The position numbers and the translations under genes are program-made. A stretch of DNA of 17,571 bases from Promethearchaeota archaeon (GTDB lineage Archaea; Asgardarchaeota; Lokiarchaeia; Sigynarchaeales; SOKP01): the NCBI GenBank assembly GCA_014729315.1, contig WJKD01000960.1:1-17571 (forward strand), given 5' to 3'. The notes under the pieces are model-generated. The model did no database searches. It was not told where the DNA came from and saw only the letters and a program-made list of their open reading frames with translations. Below are positions 1 to 7,893 of the stretch, in pieces (positions within the stretch are counted from its first letter, which is position 1; the number at the start of each line of letters is the position of its first letter).

Positions 1-432
1 AGACCCAAGAGCGCTCATAAATGCTAATCGGTTTTTGGTATATTCAGCACGAAAATTAAAGATAAGAGTAATCCCTATTCCTATCAACATAAACGATATA
101 TAGAAAAGGACAATCATTTCAGCAAAAAGTAAAATAAAAGAGAGTCCAAGTGATAATCCAATAATGGCGAAAAGCATAAACCATCCGGTTAACTTTAAAC
201 TTACTTTTTCCGAAGATTTGTATGCTCTTTCACGATAGAGGTAATAATAAATTAATTTCGAAAAACCAGTAATAAATTGAACAAGTAATATAATTGGAAT
301 TATATGAACAATAGTATAATCAAGAAGTAAGAGAATTGGTGTTAATATACCATAACCCATTTTATAAGAACTATCTAAAAATGCCGCGGCAAAGGCAGCT
401 GAAAAGATGATGAAAAAGAAAAGGAATGTCAT
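1..432 (-). CDS. TauE/SafE (TSUP)-like membrane protein, C-terminus cut by window edge
   Basis: An open frame of 144 codons starts at the ATG whose first base is 432 and leaves the window at base 1 with no stop. The N-terminus is a hydrophobic helix (about residues 2-18). A short segment containing LDSSYKMGYG and then TP follows, and then a long hydrophobic stretch. This order (helix, small polar re-entrant segment with MGYG..TP, helix) is what I know from TauE/SafE-type permeases, which export sulfite, sulfonates or other small anions. A charged loop around residues 64-78 and two more hydrophobic segments (about 79-100 and 103-120) follow. No other in-frame start exists before the upstream stop at 469-471. 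No good Shine-Dalgarno precedes the ATG, so the transcript may be leaderless. The substrate cannot be told. The family call is moderately sure because only the N-terminal half is visible. Confidence 0.7.
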   Translation of the reverse strand, partial: MTFLFFFIIFSAAFAAAFLDSSYKMGYGILTPILLLLDYTIVHIIPIILLVQFITGFSKLIYYYLYRERAYKSSEKVSLKLTGWFMLFAIIGLSLGLSFILLFAEMIVLFYISFMLIGIGITLIFNFRAEYTKNRLAFMSALGS

Positions 433-606
433 TTTTCTATGGTTTTTATGGTAAACTAAGTAAGGAGGTTAATAAATCTAAGTCTAAAAATTTATTAATT
501 GGATTCTCTTCTTTTCGTTTAATTTCCTCAGATGGATTAGATAATAACTGATTTTTTCAAATAATTTAGAAATAATATTATTTTAAGAATAATTTTTTCT
601 TATGCT

Positions 607-1398
607 ATGCAACTTTTTTCTATCAAACTCCCTATTATTAAAAAAAACGATCCTCTAATTGACATTATTATTTCAGAGCTAAAGAGAAAAGATACTCTCC
701 ACGAAAAAGATATTATTGTTATATCTGAAAAAGTGGTTGCGACTTCCCAAGGAAGAGTAATAAATTTAAGCGAGATTACTGAGGTTTCTAAAGAAGCTAA
801 AGAAATGGCGATAAACTACGAGATGGACGAAAGGTATGTTCAACTAATCTTAAGAGAATCTGATCATTTATTAGGAGGATTACCGCATGGCCACGTCATC
901 CTTGCCCAAGTAGGAGAGATACTTATCGCTAACGCGGGGATTGATCAATCGAACTCGGGAGGTCCAAATCGGGTGGTCTTGCTGCCCGAGAATTTGAAAC
1001 AAGTCGCGTGGGATTATTGGGAGCGTTTAACATCGGAATTCAATTTAAATGATCTTGGAATTATAATTGCGGATTCTCGCGTACAACCTTTAAGAAAAGG
1101 AACTATCGGAATAGCGCTAGCAATGGCTGGTTTTGAACCGATTGAAGATTTGAGGGGAAAGCCAGACTTATTTGGTCGTCCTTTGGAAATAACCTTGCGA
1201 GCTATCGCAGACGATCTTACGAGCGCAGCTCAATTCTTATTAAACGAAGCAAACCAACAAACACCCGTCGTAATTATACGAAACGCTCCAAATATCACAT
1301 TTACCGCTGAGCCGACAACTAATCCCTATATGGCTCCCGAAGAGTGTCTCTACATGAATATCTTCTCGAGATATCTCTTACAGAAAGAAAGAACGTAA
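607..1398 (+). CDS. cofE: F420-0:gamma-glutamyl ligase CofE
   Basis: This 263-residue protein matches CofE, the GTP-dependent enzyme that adds gamma-linked glutamates to F420-0 to make coenzyme F420. Visible family features are the N-terminal beta strand followed by the DIIVISEKVVA stretch (about 34-44), PHGHV (about 93-97), the ANAGIDQSN segment (about 108-116), VLLPEN, the archaeal-type DSRVQPLRKGT (about 156-166) and DLRGKPDLFGRPLEIT (about 183-198) followed by ADDLTSAA. The length is normal for archaeal CofE (about 245-265). The start at 607 has no Shine-Dalgarno, but an AT-rich TATA-like stretch lies about 28 bases upstream, which suits a leaderless mRNA. A second ATG at 602 is out of frame. 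It stands alone; no other F420 genes are in the window. It implies the host makes or remodels F420. Confidence 0.93.
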   Translation: MQLFSIKLPIIKKNDPLIDIIISELKRKDTLHEKDIIVISEKVVATSQGRVINLSEITEVSKEAKEMAINYEMDERYVQLILRESDHLLGGLPHGHVILAQVGEILIANAGIDQSNSGGPNRVVLLPENLKQVAWDYWERLTSEFNLNDLGIIIADSRVQPLRKGTIGIALAMAGFEPIEDLRGKPDLFGRPLEITLRAIADDLTSAAQFLLNEANQQTPVVIIRNAPNITFTAEPTTNPYMAPEECLYMNIFSRYLLQKERT

Positions 1399-1580
1399 AA
1401 GACGATTGATAGATTCCTTTTGAACATAATCGAGAAAAATAAACACACTTGGGCTTTCAATTCTATAAACTCTAAAATATTCTTTGTATCTAGTTATAAG
1501 AAAATTAAAAAAACATGAACGTATAAAAAATATAGATTTATATTTGAATAATAGTAAAAAATCACGAGTTATGATGGATT

Positions 1581-2279
1581 ATGGGATTATATAAAAAATT
1601 AATTGAATGGAAAAGTAGAGTCTATGACAAAATTTTAACAAATCCGAAAGTTGTGAGATTCTCAACTTACATGAGTATTATTACTTTTGTATCGGCTATC
1701 ATCATTGGATTTATCGTGGCACAATTTGATCCTGATGGTTACAATATCGTAGATAATTGGATTTCAGACATGGGATCGTTTAATCACACGCCCCTACCTT
1801 ATTTTTTAGATTACGGCGCGATGATTTCCTCAATATTAACCATACCAGCGATTTTCTATACAGAGAAAGCTTTGGCTCCTAAACCCGAATTAAAAGACGG
1901 ACAAGTTGTTTTTTCAAGAATGCGATATAGGTTGGGTGGTATGGGTTTTTTCTTTATGCTTATGGGCTTTTTTGGTTTCTTTGGAATCGGACTTTTCTCA
2001 GAGGACAGAACAACTATTCTCGGACTTCACATGTTTTTTTCTTATGTAGTGTTTTCGGGATTAGTATTTACGGGTATGTTCTATGGGCTCCTTATTGTTT
2101 TTTATAAAACTCCGATTCCTCGAATTATGGGAGTTTATATGTTTTTCGGACCATTTTTAGCAGGTATTCTCATCTTGAATTATTTTACGCCTTTATTCGA
2201 ATGGATACTTTTGTTTTCGATATTAATATGGATAATACCCACATTTTTAATCTTGATTAAGGAAATGGAAAGCTCGTAG
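1581..2279 (+). CDS. DUF998 family integral membrane protein
   Basis: This 232-residue protein has about six transmembrane helices (roughly 28-48, 75-93, 118-140, 148-172, 181-200 and 205-226). The first extracytoplasmic loop carries DNWISDMGSFNH (about 58-69). That is the N.iSdlGs-type motif after the first helix that I associate with DUF998 (Frag1/DRAM-like) membrane proteins, whose biochemical role is unknown. A short amphipathic N-terminus and a lysine-containing C-terminal tail flank the membrane domain. The chosen ATG is the third of three near 1571-1583; the two earlier ones are in a frame that stops after seven or eight codons. A TATA-like TTTATATTT lies at about 1536-1544. A T-rich terminator follows the stop. 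It is separated from both neighbours by more than 130 bases, so it is probably its own transcription unit. Confidence 0.72.
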   Translation: MGLYKKLIEWKSRVYDKILTNPKVVRFSTYMSIITFVSAIIIGFIVAQFDPDGYNIVDNWISDMGSFNHTPLPYFLDYGAMISSILTIPAIFYTEKALAPKPELKDGQVVFSRMRYRLGGMGFFFMLMGFFGFFGIGLFSEDRTTILGLHMFFSYVVFSGLVFTGMFYGLLIVFYKTPIPRIMGVYMFFGPFLAGILILNYFTPLFEWILLFSILIWIIPTFLILIKEMESS

Positions 2280-2296
2280 AATCATTTAGCTAACCG

Positions 2297-2318
2297 TTTC
2301 TTTTTCTTTTCCTTTTTT
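2297..2318 (+). terminator. Oligo-T terminator after the DUF998 gene
   Basis: A pyrimidine stretch of T3-C-T5-C-T4-CC-T6 starts 18 bases after the stop codon at 2279. Archaeal RNA polymerase terminates at such U-rich runs without needing a hairpin, and none is seen here. It separates the DUF998 gene from gatA. Confidence 0.5.
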
Positions 2319-2417
2319 GAAGGAAATCGTGAAATTTTTTAGAAATAATTACCTTTCTAATCTATAATTTTCTAATTAATCAACTTTTATAATGCTACTA
2401 TATAGTAGGTAATACTT

Positions 2418-3899
2418 ATGCAAATCCACGAATATATGGCCTACGAACTAATAGAAAAGATACATAACGAAGAACTCTCAGTTGAAGACATCGTTAAACA
2501 TTATGCGGAGAGAATTGAAAAAACAGATAAATTTATCCACTCTTTTGTTCATAATTCCTTGGAAGTCGCCATCAAGAAAGCGAAAGATATCGATGAGATG
2601 CTTAAGCAAGGTAAGTCCCTCGGAAAATTAAGTGGTTTACCAATTGCCGTCAAGGATCTAATTTGTATTGAAAATAGCCCTACCACTTGTTGTTCAGAGA
2701 TTCTAAAGGGTTACAAGCCCCCGTACGATGCAACAGTCATCCAAAGGCTTATCCGAAAAGAACACGCTATTTCCATTGGAAGGACTAATATGGACGAATT
2801 TGCTATGGGTTCTTCTACAGAAACTAGTTGTTACGGTCCTACATTTAATCCTTGGGATTTGGGGCGCGTTCCGGGAGGATCGAGCGGGGGATCTGGCTCT
2901 TGTGTCGCAGCTGGACAAGTACCTTTTTCGTTAGGTTCTGATACAGGAGGGAGTATTCGATGCCCTGCATCGTACTGTGGCGTTGTAGGTCTAAAACCCA
3001 CGTATGGAAGGATTTCTCGATACGGTTTAGTAGCGTATGCGAATTCACTAGATCAAATTGGTCCGATTGCTCGGTGCGTTTACGACTGCGCTTTATTGCT
3101 CGAGATTATGGCTGGATACGACCCATTGGACTCCACAACCATAGATACCAAAGTAGACAAGTATACGCAAAACTTAGATGACCCAATAGAAGGAAAAACT
3201 CTCGGCATCCCAAAAGAATTCTTTGGTGAGGGATTAAACGAACAAGTAGAAAAAAAAGTAAAAGATGCGATTAAGAAATTTGAAACTATAGGTGTAGAAA
3301 TGGTAGAAGTATCTTTTCCCCACTTAGAATATACCATCCCAACATATTATCTTATCGCAATGAGTGAAGCAAGCTCAAATTTGGCAAGGTTTGACGGTCT
3401 GCGTTACGGGGAGATGACAGAGCATATGGAGGGCGACGTGTTTGAGGTCTTTAGCAAGACTAGAGGAGAAAAATTTGGAGCGGAAGTGAGAAGAAGGATT
3501 ATTTTAGGAACTTATACCCTATCAGCGGGATACTATGACATGTTTTACATAAAAGCCTTAAAAGTACGAACGCTGATTAAAAAAGATTTTGAAAACGCGT
3601 TTGAGAAATGCGATGCGATTGTATGTCCAACTATGCCTACGACCGCATTTAAAATAGGGGAATTGATTGACGATCCGCTTCAAATGTACATGATGGATAT
3701 TCTCACGTGTCCCGTGAATCTTGCGGGATTATGTGGGCTTTCTATTCCTTGTGGATTTGATAATAAAGAGTTACCAATTGGTCTTCAATTAATTGGAAAC
3801 TATTTTGAAGAAAAAGTCATATTAAATTTGGGGTATGCGCTTGAACAAAAGCTCCAGTTATTTAGGAAAATGCCCGCAACAAACTATAGAGGTGCTTAA
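2418..3899 (+). CDS. gatA: Aspartyl/glutamyl-tRNA amidotransferase subunit A (GatA)
   Basis: GatA is the amidase that releases ammonia from glutamine or asparagine for conversion of Glu-tRNA(Gln) or Asp-tRNA(Asn) to the amide form. The 493-residue protein has the full amidase signature: PIAVKD with catalytic Lys79, GGSSGGS with cis-Ser155, and GSDTGGSIR with nucleophile Ser179. The numbering is nearly the same as in bacterial GatA. The gating segment NMDEFAMGSS (about 124-133) is intact, and so is the C-terminal LPIGLQLIG. The start has AGGT (2407-2410) seven bases upstream, and a TTTTATAAT box lies at 2385-2393. gatB follows almost directly, so the two form an operon. No gatC-like frame lies upstream or downstream, although the complex normally needs GatC. 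In archaea GatCAB usually makes Asn-tRNA(Asn), with GatDE serving Gln; that is family knowledge and is not visible here. Confidence 0.95.
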   Translation: MQIHEYMAYELIEKIHNEELSVEDIVKHYAERIEKTDKFIHSFVHNSLEVAIKKAKDIDEMLKQGKSLGKLSGLPIAVKDLICIENSPTTCCSEILKGYKPPYDATVIQRLIRKEHAISIGRTNMDEFAMGSSTETSCYGPTFNPWDLGRVPGGSSGGSGSCVAAGQVPFSLGSDTGGSIRCPASYCGVVGLKPTYGRISRYGLVAYANSLDQIGPIARCVYDCALLLEIMAGYDPLDSTTIDTKVDKYTQNLDDPIEGKTLGIPKEFFGEGLNEQVEKKVKDAIKKFETIGVEMVEVSFPHLEYTIPTYYLIAMSEASSNLARFDGLRYGEMTEHMEGDVFEVFSKTRGEKFGAEVRRRIILGTYTLSAGYYDMFYIKALKVRTLIKKDFENAFEKCDAIVCPTMPTTAFKIGELIDDPLQMYMMDILTCPVNLAGLCGLSIPCGFDNKELPIGLQLIGNYFEEKVILNLGYALEQKLQLFRKMPATNYRGA

Positions 3900-3901
3900 A
3901 T

Positions 3902-5359
3902 ATTACCGAAAGCAATAGTGAGGTTATTATTGGTCTCGAAGTCCATATCCAGTTGACCAATCTTAACACGAAACTATTTTGTAGCTGTAGTAGTGATTAT
4001 CGTGATGCGGAGCCTAACACGCACACCTGCCCCGTATGCTTAGGATTGCCTGGTTCTTTACCCGTGACCAATAAGAAAGCAGTTGAATTTGCTACAAGAT
4101 TAGCACTTGCTCTGCAGTGTGATATTAACGAAAGGATGTATTTCTTCAGAAAGAATTATTTTTACCCTGACATGGCGAAAAACTTTCAGATATCCCAGTA
4201 TAACAAGGCGGGCGGCAAAGCCTTCGCTGATGGGGGGAAGGTACCAATCAAAATCAGCGGAGAGAGGCAAGAAATACAATTAAATAGAATTCATTTGGAA
4301 GAAGATCCAGCTAGACTTGTGCATAAAGGTAGTATTGCGACCTCTCCGTACACCCTTGTAGATTACAATAGGTCGGGTATAACCTTAATAGAAATTGTTT
4401 CAGACCCTGTGATGAAATCGCCTGAAGAAGCTCGAGAATATTTAAATAATCTAAAGTCTATTGTACAATACACAAGAATCTCTGATTTAGATTTAGAAGG
4501 TTCTTGTAGAGTTGACGCAAATATATCGATAAAGGGGCACAAGAGAAGCGAGGTCAAAAACATTAATAGTTTCAAAGAAGTAGAAAGAGCCTTAAAATGG
4601 GAAATTCAGAGACAAAGAAATCTATTGAAAAGGGGGAAGGAGATACAACAGGAAACGCGCCACTGGGACGACAAGAGAAGAATTACGATATCCCTTAGAA
4701 CTAAAGAATTTGAAAAAGACTATCGTTATTTTCCAGAACAAGACTTGGTTCCAATCGAAATAGGCGAGGATTTCATAGAGAAAGTAAGAAAAGAGCTTCC
4801 AGAAATGCCGATGGCTCGATCTAAACGATTCCAAAAGGAATATAACTTATCTGAGTTTGACTCAGAAATATTAGTTCTTGACAAAGACATTGCCGATTTC
4901 TTTGAACAAGGTATTAAGCTAGACGATAATTTCGGATTTGAGGAATATAAAATTTTTGTTAACTGGTTGATGGGTGATATTTCTCGATGGTTAAACGAGA
5001 AAAACAAAACAATTTCCCAAACAAAACTCAATCCGAAACAATTAGTTGATCTCATTAACTTTATCAAGGAAGGTAAAATTACGGGAAAAATTGCGAAAAG
5101 CTTTATTCCGGAGATGATGAAAGGCACTCCAATTAATAAAATTCTTAAAAAGACCGGTAAAAAAAGAATCTCAAATGTGGAAAAAATCAAGACGATTGTT
5201 AAAGAAGTTATCGAAGAGAACGAGGACATTGTTGAAGACTACAAGGAGAATCCTAGAGCTATACAAGCCCTCATCGGGAAATGTATGCAAAAAACGAAAG
5301 GTCAAATTGATCCGAAAATAACCAACAAAATCATGTCAAAAATACTCAAGGAGCAATAA
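3902..5359 (+). CDS. gatB: Aspartyl/glutamyl-tRNA amidotransferase subunit B (GatB), apparent ATT start
   Basis: GatB binds the mischarged tRNA, activates the glutamate or aspartate side chain with ATP and receives ammonia from GatA. Hallmarks are EVIIGLEVHIQL at the N-terminus, the zinc site Cys27/Cys29/Cys43/Cys46 (FCSC and CPVC), the FRKNYFYPDMAKNFQISQYN region and the VDYNRSG motif. The C-terminal YqeY-like helical tail ends in KGQIDPKITNKIMSKIL. The conserved N-terminus begins before the first TTG (3953), and no ATG, GTG or TTG exists in frame after the stop at 3887-3889. The ATT at 3902 gives a 485-residue protein of normal length. It has AGGTG (3890-3894) seven bases upstream, inside the end of gatA, so I chose it. 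The gap to the gatA stop is two bases, implying translational coupling. Conventional pipelines would start at TTG 3953 and lose 17 conserved residues. Confidence 0.93.
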   Translation: MTESNSEVIIGLEVHIQLTNLNTKLFCSCSSDYRDAEPNTHTCPVCLGLPGSLPVTNKKAVEFATRLALALQCDINERMYFFRKNYFYPDMAKNFQISQYNKAGGKAFADGGKVPIKISGERQEIQLNRIHLEEDPARLVHKGSIATSPYTLVDYNRSGITLIEIVSDPVMKSPEEAREYLNNLKSIVQYTRISDLDLEGSCRVDANISIKGHKRSEVKNINSFKEVERALKWEIQRQRNLLKRGKEIQQETRHWDDKRRITISLRTKEFEKDYRYFPEQDLVPIEIGEDFIEKVRKELPEMPMARSKRFQKEYNLSEFDSEILVLDKDIADFFEQGIKLDDNFGFEEYKIFVNWLMGDISRWLNEKNKTISQTKLNPKQLVDLINFIKEGKITGKIAKSFIPEMMKGTPINKILKKTGKKRISNVEKIKTIVKEVIEENEDIVEDYKENPRAIQALIGKCMQKTKGQIDPKITNKIMSKILKEQ

Positions 5360-5397
5360 AACTCTTTCTATAATTAATCTCTTTATAATCAATTGTA

Positions 5398-6336
5398 TTA
5401 CAATTGTTTTTTAGTCCACCTTACTAATATCTTATTAAACTCTCTGATATTATCTCTGTTTGATAGATGTCCACCCAATTCGATAGTTTCAAGCGAGGCA
5501 GTTTTGGCGATTTTTTTCATCTCTTTAGCAGTTTTTTCAGGTGTAACTTTATCTTCTTCCCCAACTACGATAAGAATCGGTTTACTAAAGTTTTTCAGGA
5601 CAAATGTTGTTTTTCTTCGTCCCGCCATGCCACTTAACGCTTGAATTACTCCTTGTACCGATTGCTGTAACATCAGGTTCAAAATCTCCTCTTTAGCTTC
5701 TGGATTCTTTTTAATAAATTCATCGGAAACAATTTTTGAATTTAACCCGTCGACAAATGCCGCTACTTCAGAATATTTATCGTAGAGTTCTCGAAGTAGT
5801 GTTCTTTTATTTCGATCTTTAGGGTTTTTTTTAAGCACTTCTTTAATCGCGTGAATTGTATTCAATCTAATTCCTTTTTGTTCTTCAGTATCTGCGTCTG
5901 CTCGAGTATCTATCAAAATCAACCCATCAACTCGTTCAATGTTTCTTGCTGTATATTCTAATATAATATAACCCCCCATGGAACACCCGCCTAATACTAG
6001 ATTAGAAATTTGATATTTTTTTACAATATCTGAAATTACTGTAACATAGGGTAATAAATCGTTCGGTTGAGAGTTCAAGGGTTCACTTTTGCCAAATCCC
6101 GGTAAATTAGGTAAAAATACTCTAATTTTTCCTTGTTTCTGAGCAATTTGGTTAAATTCTGAGATTAGATTTTGATTTTTGAAATTTGGCATATACATAT
6201 CCAAATCGAAAGGAAAGGCGTGAATAAAAATAAAATCTATATAATCTTGACCTTTCTTCTCGTTTTCAATTGGAAATTCTTGAATCTTTCCCTCGATTTT
6301 CGTTCCCATTGAGGAGATTAATTGAAAATTTTTCAT
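5398..6336 (-). CDS. Alpha/beta hydrolase fold protein
   Basis: This 312-residue protein has the classical alpha/beta hydrolase layout. There is a strand ending in FIHAFP (oxyanion region, about 37-42), the LPNLPGFGKS segment (about 75-84), and the nucleophile elbow GCSMGG with Ser119. The acid is Asp262 in GEEDKVTP and the base is His290 in GGHLSN, so the triad is complete. A helical cap lies between about residues 150 and 245. It resembles esterases, peroxidase-like hydrolases and C-C bond hydrolases; the substrate cannot be read from the sequence. There is no signal peptide, so it is presumably cytoplasmic. It converges with gatB, with only 38 bases between the stops, and is transcribed alone. 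The ATG at 6336 lacks a clear Shine-Dalgarno. The Met10 codon is a possible later start but has none either. Confidence 0.85.
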   Translation of the reverse strand: MKNFQLISSMGTKIEGKIQEFPIENEKKGQDYIDFIFIHAFPFDLDMYMPNFKNQNLISEFNQIAQKQGKIRVFLPNLPGFGKSEPLNSQPNDLLPYVTVISDIVKKYQISNLVLGGCSMGGYIILEYTARNIERVDGLILIDTRADADTEEQKGIRLNTIHAIKEVLKKNPKDRNKRTLLRELYDKYSEVAAFVDGLNSKIVSDEFIKKNPEAKEEILNLMLQQSVQGVIQALSGMAGRRKTTFVLKNFSKPILIVVGEEDKVTPEKTAKEMKKIAKTASLETIELGGHLSNRDNIREFNKILVRWTKKQL

Positions 6337-6504
6337 AGAATTAAGTGTGTCAGTGAAAATAAAATTCTTCTGCTTAAAAATTATAAACTCTCTTCTATCG
6401 AAAAATAAAAAGATCTAATAAAGTAATTCGAAGATAAATCTAGATTTTATTAGAAGAAATGTTAAATATTGACTAATACAGTTCATTTACAAACAAGTAT
6501 TTAT

Positions 6505-6511
6505 GGGTGAT
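6505..6511 (+). promoter_or_regulatory. Strong Shine-Dalgarno of the superoxide reductase gene
   Basis: GGGTGAT lies eight bases before the ATG at 6520. GGTGAT is a perfect complement to the archaeal 16S 3' end (AUCACC). It fixes the start at 6520 rather than at the in-frame ATG 15 bases downstream. Confidence 0.6.
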
Positions 6512-6519
6512 AAATTTAA

Positions 6520-6927
6520 ATGACAGTAAGTAATATGGTAGATTTAAACGAATTGTATCAAAGCGCAGATTGGAAAAAAGAAAAGCATGTCCCCGTGATC
6601 GAAATCATTGGAGAATGTAAAAAAGGATCGAATATTACATTAAAACTGCACGTTGGTAAGGAAATAGGACATCCTAACACATCAGAACATTTCATAAGTT
6701 GGATAAAAGCTTTATTTTTACCCGAAGGAGAGCAATATCCGTATGAGATTGGGAAGGCAGAGTTTAATGCTCATGGGGCTTCAGTAAAAGGTCCTAATAC
6801 TAGCACAGTATATTGCGATCCAGAAGCGACTCTAACTTTTAAAACAGAAAAACCAGGTACGATTATAGCATTTTCCTATTGTAATATACATGGGTTATGG
6901 AAAAACACAATGGAATTAAGTTTTTAA
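6520..6927 (+). CDS. sor: Superoxide reductase, one-iron (neelaredoxin type)
   Basis: The enzyme reduces superoxide to hydrogen peroxide without making oxygen, using electrons from rubredoxin or similar carriers. The 135 residues lack the N-terminal desulforedoxin iron domain, so this is the one-iron neelaredoxin class found in many anaerobic archaea. All active-site residues are present: Glu21, Lys22 and His23 in EKHVP, His51 and His57 in HPNTSEH, and Cys121 and His124 in CNIHG. Together they give the Fe(His)4(Cys) centre plus the Glu/Lys gate. The N-terminus is slightly longer than in the Pyrococcus enzyme (where the first His is residue 16). It is divergent from the hydrolase across 183 bases and ends in a T8 run. 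It indicates an anaerobe that meets oxygen occasionally. No rubredoxin gene is adjacent. Confidence 0.93.
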   Translation: MTVSNMVDLNELYQSADWKKEKHVPVIEIIGECKKGSNITLKLHVGKEIGHPNTSEHFISWIKALFLPEGEQYPYEIGKAEFNAHGASVKGPNTSTVYCDPEATLTFKTEKPGTIIAFSYCNIHGLWKNTMELSF

Positions 6928-6968
6928 TGTCCTAACTAAGCAAGAATTAGAAGTTAATAATTATTTCC

Positions 6969-6976
6969 TTTTTTTT
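6969..6976 (+). terminator. Oligo-T terminator after the superoxide reductase gene
   Basis: A T8 run lies about 40 bases past the stop, followed by a second T-rich patch (about 6982-6991). No hairpin is seen. It fits archaeal factor-independent termination in this convergent spacer. Confidence 0.45.
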
Positions 6977-7091
6977 AATAAATTTTATTTTAAAATATTA
7001 AATTCCCATCTCTGGAATTTAAAAAGATTGAGTAGTAGATAGAAAGAGAATAATTTTATAATTTATTTAAAAATAAAAAGAAGTAAAAGAA

Positions 7092-7448
7092 TTATTCAAT
7101 ATCTACATCAACCGTGTGAAGCTCTGGTTCCTTGAAATCTACTGTAAATCCTAGTAAACCCTCTTTATAGGTTGCTTTGGCCGTTTCAGGATCGATGGGA
7201 CAATCGAATCCAAAAGATCTCATATATCGTACTCTATCAGTCTCGCCAGAAACAAGTAAATAACTTTCGTTCAGTTTCAAACGGATTGAATCTCTATCTG
7301 CTCCAGGTAAATAGATTTCACCGGTATATCCCGAAGAATCGTCTTTTACGCACAATGTAAATTCAGGTGAGTAAATTCGTTTCGTTATCGGTTCTTCTTT
7401 TACTTCTTGAACATCCGTATCGCTTTTCTTAGGTTCAATTTCGGTCAT
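7092..7448 (-). CDS. Small heat-shock protein, Hsp20/alpha-crystallin family
   Basis: Small heat-shock proteins hold unfolding proteins in ATP-independent oligomers. The 118-residue protein has a short acidic, lysine-containing N-terminal arm (about 1-25). A compact alpha-crystallin domain follows, with FTLCVKDDSSGYTGEIYLPGADRDSI, then RLKLNESYLLVSG (the family's v.v....L.v.g strand) and YKEGLLGFTVDF (the family's NGvL.v). The tail ends in TVDVDIE, which could serve as the V-x-V/I-x-I anchor. It is short for the family, with a minimal arm. A GTG two codons upstream (7454) would also be open. It overlaps the Shine-Dalgarno GGAGGGGTG (7452-7460), so I chose the ATG at 7448. It converges with the superoxide reductase and has its own divergent promoter region upstream. 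Confidence 0.85.
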   Translation of the reverse strand: MTEIEPKKSDTDVQEVKEEPITKRIYSPEFTLCVKDDSSGYTGEIYLPGADRDSIRLKLNESYLLVSGETDRVRYMRSFGFDCPIDPETAKATYKEGLLGFTVDFKEPELHTVDVDIE

Positions 7449-7893
7449 ATTCACCCCTCCGTTTAGTAATTGATTATATATTTTAAAGAGAAACTTTTAC
7501 TTATAATAACATTACGCTGATAAAATGTAAGAAAAAATCGGGAGATAGCGAATTTAATTAATAAATTATTTAAAGCGACTTTTGAATAATAAATTGAGAA
7601 TAAGAATTCATATAGGGGAATCGTATTTTTAAGAAATTAGATGGAAATATTCGTTTTATGTATATTAGTATAGAAAGTTGGTTTTTATTCTTGAATCTAA
7701 AAGTCATTTTACCAAGATTATTAATATCGGAGTGATATCTGCGTATATACAGATCAGCTTGAAACCTTTATTTCACGAATAAAGTATTAAATAAAATTTG
7801 CTATGATAAAAATTAATATAGAAATAAGTAAAAAAATAAAATTATTATTAAAGACAATAACTTATACTAAAATCCAATAGAAGTTATTTTACT
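7449..7893. other. 445-base divergent spacer with inverted repeats, no gene seen
   Basis: This AT-rich stretch separates the Hsp20 gene (minus) from the flavodoxin gene (plus). Next to Hsp20 are GGAGGGGTG (7452-7460) and a TATA-like stretch around 7472-7483. Two short inverted repeats lie in the middle: ATCTG/CAGAT with an 8-base gap (7737-7754), containing the palindrome GTATATAC, and CTTTATT/AATAAAG with loop TCACG (7766-7784). A TTATAC element (7862-7867) sits about 29 bases before the flavodoxin ATG, which suits a leaderless transcript. I see no open frame of note and no tRNA-like structure. Confidence 0.6.
7766..7784. repeat. Perfect 7-bp inverted repeat, 5-base loop
   Basis: CTTTATT and AATAAAG are perfect reverse complements around TCACG. 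The element lies about 110 bases before the flavodoxin start and could be an operator or an RNA hairpin. Short AT-rich repeats arise often by chance, so this is only a candidate. Confidence 0.35.

Noticed and set aside
3953..3955. TTG as the gatB start
   Set aside because: It falls after the conserved GLEVHIQ segment and would remove the first conserved strand. No ribosome site is at the right distance.
4726..5229. Open minus-strand frame of 167 codons
   Set aside because: It lies wholly inside gatB, whose frame is strongly conserved. The predicted product is low-complexity Ser/Leu/Phe typical of antisense to Lys/Glu-rich coding sequence.
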